This document shows, one piece after another, positions 1 through 9,700 of a stretch of 20,977 nt of DNA (the stretch's first letter is position 1; every line of letters starts with the position of its first letter). The DNA is taken from the NCBI GenBank assembly GCA_002372015.1, contig DFIA01000070.1, forward strand, positions 1-20,977, read 5' to 3'. A program made the translations under genes and the position numbers. The notes under the pieces are model-generated. The model was not told the origin of the DNA and did not search any database. It saw nothing but the letters and a program-made list of their open reading frames with translations. This DNA comes from Bacteroidales bacterium UBA3709. GTDB lineage: Bacteria > Bacteroidota > Bacteroidia > Bacteroidales > UBA932.

Positions 1-620
1 TAGAGTGCTTCGACAACTCTAACATTCAAGGCACTAATCCGGTTGCTTCCTGTGTAGTGTTCCGCAATGGCAGGCCTTCCAAAAAAGACTATCGCAAGTT
101 CAAGATTAAGAGCGTGGTGGGAGCCAATGATTTTGCTTCTATGTACGAAGTGGTTTATCGCCGATATTCACGAATGTTACAGCAGGATAAAGAAGATCTG
201 CCTCAGCTTGTTGTTGTGGACGGCGGTAGGGGGCAGCTGAACTTTGCCTATCAAGCCCTTAAAGACTTAGGCTTAGAAAATTTACCCATCATAGGTATAG
301 CAAAAAGACTGGAAGAATTGATAAGACCAGGCGACCCTAACCCTCTTTTTCTGGATAAAAATTCTCCGAGCCTTAAAATTATAATGCAGTTAAGAGACGA
401 GGCTCACCGCTTTGGCATTACTTTCCACAGAAATCTTAGGAGCAAGCAGCAGGCACACAGCGAACTATCAGATATAAAAGGAGTTGGCGACATTACAGCA
501 CAAAAATTACTGCAACATTTCAAGAGCGTAGCAAGAATAAAGCAGGCTTCCGAAAAAGAGCTGGCCGCCGTTATAGGAAAGTCTGCTGCGCATAAAGTAT
601 TCAACCACTTCTGTCAGTAA
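1..620 (+). CDS. uvrC: UvrABC system protein C, C-terminal part (5' end outside window)
   Basis: UvrC is the dual-incision nuclease of nucleotide excision repair, acting in the cytoplasm with UvrA and UvrB. The frame is open from base 3, so only about the last 205 residues are present; the GIY-YIG and UvrB-binding regions lie upstream. Visible is the RNase H-like endonuclease domain. The first codons read ECFDNSNIQG, which holds the first catalytic Asp. VVVDGGRGQL carries the second Asp, and DEAHRFGITFHR contains the conserved His-rich segment. A C-terminal helix-hairpin-helix DNA-binding region follows (LSDIKGVGDITAQKLL to the end). The GTG at base 57 is internal, not a start. The gene ends 13 bp from a convergent gene, with no clear terminator between them. 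The identification is secure. Confidence 0.96.
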   Translation, partial: ECFDNSNIQGTNPVASCVVFRNGRPSKKDYRKFKIKSVVGANDFASMYEVVYRRYSRMLQQDKEDLPQLVVVDGGRGQLNFAYQALKDLGLENLPIIGIAKRLEELIRPGDPNPLFLDKNSPSLKIIMQLRDEAHRFGITFHRNLRSKQQAHSELSDIKGVGDITAQKLLQHFKSVARIKQASEKELAAVIGKSAAHKVFNHFCQ

Positions 621-633
621 GCTTCTGCTTTTT

Positions 634-3600
634 TCAATAAAGCGAGATTCCTAATAGCAGGGTGCAATAGTTGCGAGCACCTTTTCCGTTATATGTTTTA
701 ATTGGAGAAAGCGTAGCATTGCCAAGGTCGCAAGGTTTGTTGGTTCGGGCATATCTGACGCCTATATACATCGGGAAACCTATTCTGAAGAAATGGCCTT
801 TTAGCATAATGTCTCCACCAAAAGAATAACGGTCTTCCCATTGGTAGTGAGAACCAGTATAAAAACCCATAGCACCACCACCATACGGACGGAGAAAATC
901 TATTCGGCTATAATCTACAAAAGGAATTATCTGCAGTTGCTGCAAATAAGCTATAGGCCCTATTGAAATATCTCCAAGATATAACGGAATAGCATAGTCT
1001 GCAGTGGCTCTAAACATATTGCGGCCATACATATCTTCTGTAAAACCCCTTGGGGTATCTAAGTGATTATCTAACCAGTATTTGCGTTTGTCTGCCATTT
1101 GCCTCTGAAACGCCACAGAAAGCCTGAGCCCTTGATTAAGAGCAAGCCCCGGAGTATAGCCATAGACATAGGCAGAAAACAAAGAGCCAAAGTATGGAGC
1201 TCCCTCCGGACTCAGCGATGCAGCCACCCTGCCGCCTATACCCCAGCGAGGATAAACCTGTGCCTTTGCCACAGACTGAGTTTTGTAAATAGCTAAGGAC
1301 AAATTGGCTTGATGCCTGTTTACTTGAATCAAATCTGTTCCTTCTGTAACAAGCTGATTGTTCTTAAAGCTCCAGCTAAGAGCAGGCGTAATACCCCTCA
1401 CCCAGCCATCAGCCTCCCACGTCAGCGGAATATACGCAGATAAAGAACTTCTGAAAGAGTATCTGCCTTTCTTATACATTACCTTGTCGTTGAAGTGCGC
1501 ACTTCCCTCTATTACAGGATACCAGCCAGACCAGTTGATAGTGGCATGAGCTGAGTGCAAATTTTTTGACTTGCCTAAACCTCCTTTCTTGTCGTTATAG
1601 GCATAGCCAAACATCGCCCTCATAGTTCCCAAGGTATTCTGCGAGTAAAGAGAAAGGCCGGGCGAAGCCTCCTCGTAAAAGCTGTCGTAATCACCTGAAG
1701 TTTCGCCGGTATATTCGGCATAAACAGGAGCCCAAGAGTGTATCTTAAAAAGGTTTGCTCCCTTGCTATATTCTTTATCTGAAAATATATCGGCAGAGGC
1801 TTTTTCTACATTCTCGAGCTTTAATGCATAATCTGCAAGAGCCTTGCCATATTTTTCTTGATACTGATTTGCAAGCTCCGTGGCTAACGGATAGCTGAAT
1901 TCCATATCAGGAGATACTTCTATATCTGCCAACACTTCTTTAAACGGGAACTTACCCCTATCTCCTACAGACTTAACTATGAACAGACTACCGTCTTTGG
2001 CAAAACTATATCCCGAAATTCCGATTGATGCAGAAGCTAACCTGATTTTCTTTGTCTCTATATTCATCCTACAAAGAGTAGAAGCTCCAAACATATCTGT
2101 AAGAAAGAATAACTCGCCTTTGTATTTCTTCAGATTTTTTATGGTATGAAAAGATGGGGGAAGTATCTCTTCGCGATATTCAATTGGAGTGCCTTTGTCT
2201 AAACCATACCTGCCCCTGACTATACTAACTCCCCTATCGTCTAAAAGTGCATAATAAGCTTCGTATTCAGACATTTCTATAGAGTCAACCTGCCTTGTTG
2301 GCTTGTACTTGCTGATAGCATAAGTAACAATTTGCCCTTCTGCGCTGAATCTTGGATATTTAAGAGAATCTGCCCCGTATGATTTTGCATCTATGCTATG
2401 TATAAAAGAATGCATTGCTGCATTGCCGTCTGAAGAATTAACATATCTGACAGTAAACAGCATAGGCCTGCCTTCTATTTCAACCATTTGCGGTATGCGT
2501 TCATATTCGCTGCCCGGATATTCAGCCACCTCTCCCGTTTTATAATCTATATAACATATAGAAAAAACGGAATGCTGGCTCCAGCGTGGGTCTGTTGTAT
2601 ATTCGCTCCAGTATATTTTGCCGTCATAATACGAAGACGGATCAAAATCGTAATTAAACGGACGTATCAGCGTTTCTTTCCAAGCTGGAGAAGAAGACTT
2701 TGAGGTGGAATCTAAGGAAATAAGCACAAAATATCCCGGCGTAGCATAACCCTGCACCAAGGCAACAACAGAATCTTTTCCCACTGCCTTTAGGTGTTTG
2801 TATTCAGAGTAATATCCTTGCTTTACGCCTGTTCTGCTAATAGGATTAGTTATCAGAGATTCAGATGGATTAACTCCGCTGGCCGATATTATACTGCGCA
2901 CAGAATCTAAGAGAACCGCCATTCTGCTGTTGGTATTAAGCCTGTAATACTGCTGTAAAAGGCTGTCTTTTACATACTCTCTATGGGTATAACCACTATG
3001 CTTTTTGAAGGCAGAGGCCACCACATTAAAATTCAAGAAATGACTACTCTCATAGTTCAGGATTTTGTGAGCAAGATCTGCATCTTTACTACGATAACGG
3101 GCCATAGAATTTATCATATAACCTACATCGTATGCACTTGGCGAAAAGGCTTTTACGGAGCCAAACCTCCAACGGTCCCAACTCCTGTTCTTGCCATAGA
3201 AATAGTTGTCGGAAGAAGCCGAGCCCCCAGAAGCGTTATCTGGGATTATAGCCTTGAGGGTATTGTTAAGGAAAAAACCATTTCTGCCACGCCCCCCCTC
3301 AGTCATCTGAGTTTCAGCCACAACAGCATCTCCTTCCAAAAACCATTTAGAGGGATATATTCCAGAGGCTCCCCCTATCACCTGATCTCCAAATAGCCAA
3401 TACAGAACCTTAAAAAAGCCTCTGTTAAAATGTGCTATTTGCCAAGCGTGTCTTCCTTCGTGAGTTGTAAGTGATATATCCCAGGGTTCTGTAGATATAA
3501 AATCCAAGGATGGAGTTGCATAAAAATCTATCTGTCTCGGAGCCCACACAGTAAGCCCGTTGCTTTGAGAATTAAATGTGTGCAACACCATAGGAAATTT

Positions 3601-3858
3601 TTTGGAAAGGCCATAGTTGTATCTTACCGAATCGGCATATATGCCATAAGCTAATTCCATCTTTCTAAGATAACTCTTAGCAAGCTTTGCCTCTTGAAAA
3701 CTATCGGGATAAATAATCTGGAAATTGGGGCTGGACATAGTACGCCACCTAATGGTAGATTTTTCGCTGCCTATATCGTAATACTGCCCAAAAGAAGATG
3801 CCGCTAAAAACAGTTGAAAAAAAGCTAAAATCAGAAGCTTTATTATATTCTTTTTCAT
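634..3858 (-). CDS. Outer-membrane protein with gluzincin-type metallopeptidase domain, propeller-like middle and C-terminal beta-barrel
   Basis: The product has 1074 aa and starts with a Sec signal peptide (Lys-rich start, hydrophobic core to about residue 22, likely cleavage after SSFG). Residues 133-137 read HEGRH, a zinc-binding HExxH motif. WFLEGDA at 172-178 supplies a third-ligand Glu (E175) about 40 residues later, the gluzincin arrangement seen in M1/MA-clan peptidases. About 335-690 is rich in short beta-strand and turn segments with YWSEYTTDPRW- and FSAEGQIVTYAISK-like stretches, resembling a TolB/WD40-type propeller. The last 300 or so residues alternate aromatic and polar strands and end in LLLGISLY, as an outer-membrane barrel does; this part resembles BamA/Omp85-like or surface-antigen barrels. 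Substrate and function are unknown to me. It could be an inactive peptidase used as a binding scaffold, but all three predicted zinc ligands and the catalytic Glu134 are present. A TAnnTTTG promoter lies 23 bp upstream. Confidence 0.75.
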   Translation of the reverse strand: MKKNIIKLLILAFFQLFLAASSFGQYYDIGSEKSTIRWRTMSSPNFQIIYPDSFQEAKLAKSYLRKMELAYGIYADSVRYNYGLSKKFPMVLHTFNSQSNGLTVWAPRQIDFYATPSLDFISTEPWDISLTTHEGRHAWQIAHFNRGFFKVLYWLFGDQVIGGASGIYPSKWFLEGDAVVAETQMTEGGRGRNGFFLNNTLKAIIPDNASGGSASSDNYFYGKNRSWDRWRFGSVKAFSPSAYDVGYMINSMARYRSKDADLAHKILNYESSHFLNFNVVASAFKKHSGYTHREYVKDSLLQQYYRLNTNSRMAVLLDSVRSIISASGVNPSESLITNPISRTGVKQGYYSEYKHLKAVGKDSVVALVQGYATPGYFVLISLDSTSKSSSPAWKETLIRPFNYDFDPSSYYDGKIYWSEYTTDPRWSQHSVFSICYIDYKTGEVAEYPGSEYERIPQMVEIEGRPMLFTVRYVNSSDGNAAMHSFIHSIDAKSYGADSLKYPRFSAEGQIVTYAISKYKPTRQVDSIEMSEYEAYYALLDDRGVSIVRGRYGLDKGTPIEYREEILPPSFHTIKNLKKYKGELFFLTDMFGASTLCRMNIETKKIRLASASIGISGYSFAKDGSLFIVKSVGDRGKFPFKEVLADIEVSPDMEFSYPLATELANQYQEKYGKALADYALKLENVEKASADIFSDKEYSKGANLFKIHSWAPVYAEYTGETSGDYDSFYEEASPGLSLYSQNTLGTMRAMFGYAYNDKKGGLGKSKNLHSAHATINWSGWYPVIEGSAHFNDKVMYKKGRYSFRSSLSAYIPLTWEADGWVRGITPALSWSFKNNQLVTEGTDLIQVNRHQANLSLAIYKTQSVAKAQVYPRWGIGGRVAASLSPEGAPYFGSLFSAYVYGYTPGLALNQGLRLSVAFQRQMADKRKYWLDNHLDTPRGFTEDMYGRNMFRATADYAIPLYLGDISIGPIAYLQQLQIIPFVDYSRIDFLRPYGGGAMGFYTGSHYQWEDRYSFGGDIMLKGHFFRIGFPMYIGVRYARTNKPCDLGNATLSPIKTYNGKGARNYCTLLLGISLY

Positions 3859-3880
3859 TTACAAACGCTATTTTCCGCAC

Positions 3881-3888
3881 CAAAAATA
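3881..3888 (-). promoter_or_regulatory. Bacteroides-type -7 element for the peptidase/barrel gene
   Basis: On the minus strand the bases read TATTTTTG, an exact match to the TAnnTTTG -7 element of Bacteroidetes vegetative promoters. It lies 23 bp before the ATG at 3858, giving a predicted leader of about 15-20 nt. No clear -33 TTTG is seen, so the call rests on one box and its position. Confidence 0.4.
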
Positions 3889-3921
3889 ATAGTTTTTGTT
3901 TTTATTACTGAGTATTACTTC

Positions 3922-3929
3922 TATTTTTG
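3922..3929 (+). promoter_or_regulatory. Bacteroides-type -7 element for the Na/Pi cotransporter gene
   Basis: TATTTTTG matches TAnnTTTG. A TTTG at 3895-3898 could be the -33 box, but the gap is 23 bp where 19-21 is usual. If it is used, transcription starts near 3934, so the leader would be extremely short for an ATG at 3935 and about 12 nt for the ATG at 3947. It forms a divergent pair with the element at 3881-3888. Confidence 0.35.
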
Positions 3930-3934
3930 TACCG

Positions 3935-5623
3935 ATGAATATAGCAATGTCTATACTGAAGCTATTGGGATCTTTAGCCTTATTCCTCTTTGGAATGAGC
4001 CTGATGAGCGAAAACCTGCAAAAAGTGGCAGGAGATAAGCTAAGAAGGTTTTTGGCCATGATGACCTCCAATGCTTTTAAGAGAGTGCTCACCGGCCTTA
4101 CAGTAACGGCTTGTATTCAATCTTCTGCCGCCACAACTCTAATGGTTGTGAGCTTTGTGAATGCCGGTCTTCTCACTCTGGCGCAATCTATTGGGGTTAT
4201 TATGGGTGCCAATATAGGCACTACTGTTTCTGCGTGGCTTTTTGCCTTGATAGGTTTTTCCGGAGGAGTGGCTACCATAGCTGTTCCGCTTATTGCAGCG
4301 GGGTTTGCTATCACCATGGGAAAGAGCAAAAAGCGGAAATCTCTTGGCCTCATGATTATGGGATTTGCTATTATGTTCTTAGGACTAAGCATGGTACAAA
4401 CTTCTGTAGATCCTGCCATCTTGGAAAAAACCAAGGAACTCATAAACGGGTGGAGCAGATTTGGTTTCGGGAGCGTACTGTTATGTGTGCTCATAGGAAC
4501 CGCCATTACCATTATGTTACAATCGTCTGCGGCAACAATGGCCCTTACCCTTATGATGTGTTCCAACGGTCTTAACTTTGAACTTGGAGCAGCCTTGGTT
4601 TTGGGAGAAAACATAGGCACAACACTTACCGCCAATATGGCTGCATCTGTAGCCAACATTTCGGCAAGAAGAGCTGCTGCCGGACATGCTTTTTTCAATC
4701 TCTTTGGCGTATTATGGGTACTACTTCTCTACCGTCCTTTTCTTTGGGTAGTTTCTATGGTGATAATGACTGTCGGGCTGGATAATCCGTTAGTTTCCGG
4801 AGCTTCTACTTTCTCTATACTTTGCTCCATAGCAATGGTTCATACCTTGTTTAATGTAAGCAATACCTGCATACTCGTTGGCTTTACAAACAAGATAGTA
4901 AAGTTTGTTACCAAAATACTCCCAGGCAAACCGAAAGAAGAGCAATACAGGCTGCAATATATACACGCCGGGCCGCTATCTACAGCCGAGCTTTCTCTTG
5001 GGCAGGCCAAAGGAGAAATTCTGCACTTTTTGCAAATATGCAGAGAACAATACGAACTGGCAAGAGAAAGTATAAATACAACAGACCCTGAGAAGTTCGA
5101 TCAGCTATATCATAAATTAGAACGCTACGAAGAAATTACAGACAAGATAGAGTTTGATATTGCTAAGTATCTCAGCGAACTTTCCGAATGGGATTTGTCA
5201 GAAGAATCTGCCCGAAGAGTGCAGGCTATGTTTAAGGTTATAAGCGAGTTAGAGAGCATTGGAGACAGCGGCTTCAATTTTGGAAGAATACTTCAAAGAC
5301 GCAATATCCACAACGCTTCTTTCAGTCAAGACATGATTACCCGGTTAGGCTTGATGATAGATTTGCTGTTCAAAGGTTTTGATGTAATGCAAAAAAATAT
5401 AGAATTAGGCTATGAAAACATTACCGATATATCCAATGCCCAAGATGTAGAGCAAGAAATCAACGAATACCGTAATAACCTAAAGGAAGAACACTTGCGT
5501 AATCTGGAAAACAATACATACAACTATTTAACAGGAGTTTACTACATGGATATGATTAACGAATGTGAACATGTAGGAGACTTTATGATAAACATTTCAG
5601 AAGCTATAATCGAAATAAAGTAA
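3935..5623 (+). CDS. Na/Pi cotransporter family protein with C-terminal PhoU-like domain
   Basis: This is an inner-membrane transporter of the NptA/SLC34-like Na_Pi_cotrans family, thought to import phosphate with sodium. It has two inverted membrane repeats, each with the family signature: QSSAATT at about 62-68 with GANIGTT at about 89-95, and QSSAATM at about 194-200 with GENIGTT about 25-30 residues later. Hydrophobic segments fill residues 5-330. From about 365 to the end (562 aa) the chain is hydrophilic and helical, matching a PhoU-like domain (LERYEEITDKIEFDIAKYL, ISELESIGDSGFNFGRIL). An in-frame TTG at 3896 gives a longer version, but it precedes the promoter candidate, so I chose ATG 3935; ATG 3947 (MSILKLLG) is equally plausible. 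It is convergent with the next gene, with 9 bp between stops. Whether phosphate is the substrate cannot be told from sequence. Confidence 0.9.
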   Translation: MNIAMSILKLLGSLALFLFGMSLMSENLQKVAGDKLRRFLAMMTSNAFKRVLTGLTVTACIQSSAATTLMVVSFVNAGLLTLAQSIGVIMGANIGTTVSAWLFALIGFSGGVATIAVPLIAAGFAITMGKSKKRKSLGLMIMGFAIMFLGLSMVQTSVDPAILEKTKELINGWSRFGFGSVLLCVLIGTAITIMLQSSAATMALTLMMCSNGLNFELGAALVLGENIGTTLTANMAASVANISARRAAAGHAFFNLFGVLWVLLLYRPFLWVVSMVIMTVGLDNPLVSGASTFSILCSIAMVHTLFNVSNTCILVGFTNKIVKFVTKILPGKPKEEQYRLQYIHAGPLSTAELSLGQAKGEILHFLQICREQYELARESINTTDPEKFDQLYHKLERYEEITDKIEFDIAKYLSELSEWDLSEESARRVQAMFKVISELESIGDSGFNFGRILQRRNIHNASFSQDMITRLGLMIDLLFKGFDVMQKNIELGYENITDISNAQDVEQEINEYRNNLKEEHLRNLENNTYNYLTGVYYMDMINECEHVGDFMINISEAIIEIK

Positions 5624-5632
5624 CCAGACTAT

Positions 5633-6619
5633 TTATATTTTGGCTTGCCATGCGTCCTTTATAGCAACCAAGGCTTTTTGGATACGCCCAACCGAAGCAT
5701 CTTTTACAATAACTCTCTTTTCCGCATCTAAAAGATATAGGCTCGGCGAGGCCCTAATTGTATAGATAGTTCCATTATTAAGTTCTCCTTCTTTGGAATA
5801 GGCATATATCCAGTCGGCGGGATAGTCTGCACGTTTTTCGCTCCATAAAATGCTCTTATCGCTTGGCGATACCGCCAAAACTTTCAACACCCCCATTCCC
5901 ACAAGGTTCAATATCACTTCTGAGTTTTTCATCTGCTCTAAGGCTTGTAGGCAGTTGGAACAATCTGGTTCGTTGAAGAATATAAGAAGATACTCCGATT
6001 TGATTGAGTGCATATTGGCAGGGCCCCTATTTGTTACATACACAAAATCTGCAGCTATGCTTCCCACTCTGTTTTTATTACAGATTTCCAGCTGATATCT
6101 GTAAGATTCTTTTACTCTTGATGGTATTGCAGAGCATCTTTGTATTCCTTCAAGTACAGGAAGATACAATTCATCATTCATCATAGGAGAGTGTGCGTCA
6201 AACAATGTTTTTTCTGCACACTGCACAAATTCTCCAAAGAATGGCGAATAACCATCTTCCGCCATTTTTACTCCCTCGCTCACAACTTTTTTCATACAAG
6301 CCTTTGCAAGACTATCTTCTACAGCTTCTAATGCAGTTATATAACCATAAAAAGATTCTTGAAAGATTTTACGGCTAACTCCGAGAATTACCGTATCTGC
6401 AGCAGGACTCAGCCTAAGCAGACGATCCACACTCAGAAAATTATCCCAATAATGCTCAGCTACATACTCGGCTGCCAATTTGTTATCCGATGCTATTATA
6501 GCAGGAATCTTTACAAAAGGAAAAACATTTGTCTGATAAGGAGCGCTTCCGTTCCTTGTGGAATTGTTGCAACCGAGCAGAACAAAAATTGCCGCAATTA
6601 TAGCAACAAAAGATTTCAT
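5633..6619 (-). CDS. DUF5106-like lipoprotein with thioredoxin-fold domain
   Basis: From the Met at 6619 the product has 328 aa and begins with a lipoprotein signal (MKSFVAIIAAIFVLLGCNNS, lipidated Cys at 17). A longer in-frame start at 6721 would translate through the tRNA-Gln gene, so I rejected it. Residues about 30-200 form a mostly helical region typical of DUF5106-type proteins of Bacteroidales. Residues 209-328 look like a thioredoxin/TlpA fold: YLLIFFNEPDCSNC places a CxxC (C220, C223) after a beta strand, and RASPSLYLLD supplies the cis-Pro loop. It probably sits in the periplasmic leaflet of a membrane and does thiol-disulfide chemistry or binding; the partner is unknown. It lies 16 bp downstream of tRNA-Gln and may share its transcript. 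Confidence 0.72.
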   Translation of the reverse strand: MKSFVAIIAAIFVLLGCNNSTRNGSAPYQTNVFPFVKIPAIIASDNKLAAEYVAEHYWDNFLSVDRLLRLSPAADTVILGVSRKIFQESFYGYITALEAVEDSLAKACMKKVVSEGVKMAEDGYSPFFGEFVQCAEKTLFDAHSPMMNDELYLPVLEGIQRCSAIPSRVKESYRYQLEICNKNRVGSIAADFVYVTNRGPANMHSIKSEYLLIFFNEPDCSNCLQALEQMKNSEVILNLVGMGVLKVLAVSPSDKSILWSEKRADYPADWIYAYSKEGELNNGTIYTIRASPSLYLLDAEKRVIVKDASVGRIQKALVAIKDAWQAKI

Positions 6620-6634
6620 AAAAACTTGGATTTG

Positions 6635-6705
6635 TTGAGATACCAGGACTCGAACCTGGACAAACAGAACCAAAATCTGTTGTGCTACCATTACACCATA
6701 TCTCA
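6635..6705 (-). tRNA. tRNA-Gln (anticodon UUG)
   Basis: Read on the minus strand, this 71-nt stretch folds as a cloverleaf. The acceptor stem is TGAGATA pairing perfectly with TATCTCA. The anticodon stem ACAGA/TCTGT encloses the loop TTTTGGT with anticodon TTG. The T stem CCAGG/CCTGG encloses TTCGAGT, and the D-arm GGTGTAATGGTAGCAC is typical. The discriminator is A at 6635. CCA is not encoded, as is common in Bacteroidota. A TAnnTTTG promoter lies about 43 bp upstream. Confidence 0.97.
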
Positions 6706-6747
6706 ATATTTTGTAAAACAAAATGCCTTAAATTCTGTTGCAGGGGG

Positions 6748-6755
6748 CAAAGGTA
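6748..6755 (-). promoter_or_regulatory. -7 promoter element for tRNA-Gln
   Basis: The minus strand reads TACCTTTG followed by C, a strong match to TAnnTTTG. The predicted start near 6742 gives a precursor leader of about 37 nt before the tRNA. It lies in the short gap just after the stop of the fimbrillin-like gene. No -33 TTTG is visible; that position falls inside the end of the coding sequence. Confidence 0.55.
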
Positions 6756-6767
6756 ATAAAAAAAAAT

Positions 6768-9700
6768 CTACTTACCCCACCCTCCGGCTATGTTGTCTTG
6801 CCCTATTGCCGTGCAATTTGTACCAATTGCCTTATTACCCGAACCGGCTATGTAGTTATAGTTGCCAAGAGCAACATTGCCAAAGCCATGTCCCCACCCG
6901 CCTCCGATAGCCACATTAGGAGAAGAATAGCGTATAACATTGCCGTAGCCTATATTATAGTTTAACTCAGTTGTTCCGCCTTCCGCACCACTCTGCTGAG
7001 TTATCCTAACTACTGTGGTATTTAGAGATACAGGCTGAGATACAAGCACATATACAGTTCTGCTACCAGACGAAAGAGCATCTACCGTAAAACCTATATT
7101 ATTGAAGTTAGAACCAGCATTTATGGCATCGAGCAAAGCCTGCCCTGCTGAATAGCTGCCTGAGATATTCATAGAACCGCCAACTCCGGAAGTGGCATCA
7201 AAATGTATCCAGCTCGGAGGAGTTTGGGTATAATTGCTGCCATCTGAAGAAAAACTCAGAATCCAGGAGGCTGTATTATGATAAGTGAAAGAATACAACC
7301 CACCACTGTTAGCCATATCTGTTCTGCAACAAACTATTTTCAGATTTCCACTACCTCCGGACAAAGAGAACTGAGTTGGATAGCAGCCTACTGTCAGAGT
7401 TCCGCTTTCTGCATCTGCAGCTCCGGAATCAGACCAATCAAAACTATCTTTTACAGGCCGCACCGGCAACCCATAGCCCTTAGCATCAGTACTATATGCT
7501 GTATTAATATTAGTCTCAGAAAAACACAAGTCCAAAATAGTATTCACACTACTAGGAGTAGCAGACGGGTAGTAGGCCCAACTCCCTATTGCTACCAAGT
7601 TACCGTTTCCTATATTTCTATACCCACTTGCTCTATAGAAAATCGTTTTGTCGCCCCCGTTGATTCCATTGTAAAAATACCAACCGTTATCCCAAGCAGA
7701 AGCATTAATAGTTGAGTAGGTTGTTACTGTATTTATCCATGCATTTGATGGAGGCATACAGAACCCGGTTGGAGATGGATCGTAAACAGTCTTGATTGTT
7801 GGATTATCAGTTTCTGCGGTTAGAGTATTGTTGGCATTCCACAAGTTTACATATCTATTATCCATATTAGCACTGCTATTAAACTTGTGTGGATTTTGAA
7901 TATAGGACGATATGTTGGTGCCTAAATTCTGAGTGCCCCATACAGCAGGATAATGTGCGTGATTGCCGGGAGATGCTAACGAGCCATTATACGGAAGCTG
8001 AGGATCTTTTCTGCCCCACTGATAGAACGGAGAATAGCCGTCTCCTACATTTATCCAACCCAAATCTACAGGCATAAAATAATAAGTTCTACCGCCCTGC
8101 CCCAACACATCTATCGGAGTAAGGTCTTGATCTGTAACCCATATATGCCAGCTCCACATAATTGTTCCCGATGAGTTCTTTACCGCTATAACAGCATTGC
8201 CTTTTTTCAAAGGAGAATCAGACACCTTGAACGTTACGTATTTACGCTGAGTTCCTGCCACATCTATATCTCTGAGAGCCACTTCTGTTACCATATTCTC
8301 ATTGTCTTGCCATACAATAGAAGCTGAGGATATTGAGTATTTCGATTCAATCCAAGGATCTTGGTTGTCGTTTCCTGTATATATGGCAGCACCCTCATGG
8401 TCTAAGAAATTTGTAAGAACATTCTCATTTGAACTTACTGTTGAATGATAGGCATTAACATTGGTAACTCCCTCCTTAATGGCATTTCCATATACGCAAG
8501 GTAGCATATACTCCCCATTCTTACTCACAACATAGCAATTTGCGGTATTCATGGCAGAAGGATTGCCGTGTATATCCTGCTTAGAAAGGTCTGTAGGTAG
8601 CGGAGACGGCACATCTATTGTCTGAGGTACAGACATATTTGTGATTGTAAGTTTGCCGGCGGCAGGAAGTTCCAAAAACTGTCCGTTTTTATTCAGTTTA
8701 AGACTGCGCTTAACGGCATTCCCACCTATGACCATATCCAATTCTATAGTAAGCTCATCGGCAGATGTTATTTGTCTTGGAGCTGAAAGCATTACAAAGC
8801 ACAGAGGCTCTGTGGCAGAAAGCGATACTCCTGATGTTATGTCTGCACCATTCTGGTCTTTGAAAGACAACTCCACGCTTTCAGAAAAATTAGAAGTAAC
8901 CACTCCGGAATAAGAATCATCTAAACCTGCCTCTGTAAGTTTTCCGGAAGCTATATCCGAAGCACTACTCGAAACAGTAAACAGATATTTGCTGCCTGAA
9001 AGATATTTTCCTCCGTTTTCTTTGATACGCAATACAACCCTCTTTAATTTCATGTCTGCTTCTCCATCTTTTACAAGCCTAAACTCATAGGCATTGAAAA
9101 GTGGTGTGAAACTGAGATTTACAGTACTTGCATTAGAAGCAGATACAGCAGCTCCCATATAAGCATAACTCATATCCGGCTCATATACCATAGAAGTAGC
9201 CGAAGCTCTTACTGCATACTGATGGGGTGGTATAATCGCATCTTTTACCGAGCTATTGGAAATCCCGTATTTCACTCCTTCTATAAAAGATTCAGACATT
9301 GAAGAAGTTATACTGCTGCTACTCGGATAAACTGCTACAAAGCGATGTGTTAAAGAAGCATTACCCCACAACAAAGAGTTATTGCCTGCTACAGCCTCTA
9401 TTGTAGCCGTGCTCTTGTGAGTAGAAGAAGGCTTTACAGCATTTATCTTATAATCGGCAAATCTGCTCCCAGAGGCAGTAGATGCATTGTCGCTGAATAT
9501 TGTTATTATATCTCCCGTAACCCAATCAAGGCGTTCATATACTTTACCTCCGCTCGGATAAGTACTGCCACTGTAGTGAGTATTGCTGCTTATCTGCATA
9601 GGAGATAATTCATAATCATTATCGCAATACAAAGAAAAACCACTTATCACATACTCTGCGGTGGATAAAGACTTTGAATTAGGCACCGATGGCGCAGAAG

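Noticed and set aside
4117..4698. Minus-strand frame of 193 codons inside the Na/Pi transporter gene
   Set aside because: It is opposite a well-supported transporter and has no family features of its own.
6620..6721. Longer start for the DUF5106-like lipoprotein
   Set aside because: The extra 34 codons are the tRNA-Gln gene read in frame, and the lipoprotein signal begins at the Met at 6619.
6359..6910. Plus-strand frame of 183 codons across the lipoprotein start, tRNA and fimbrillin end
   Set aside because: It is the antisense of three supported features and shows no motif.
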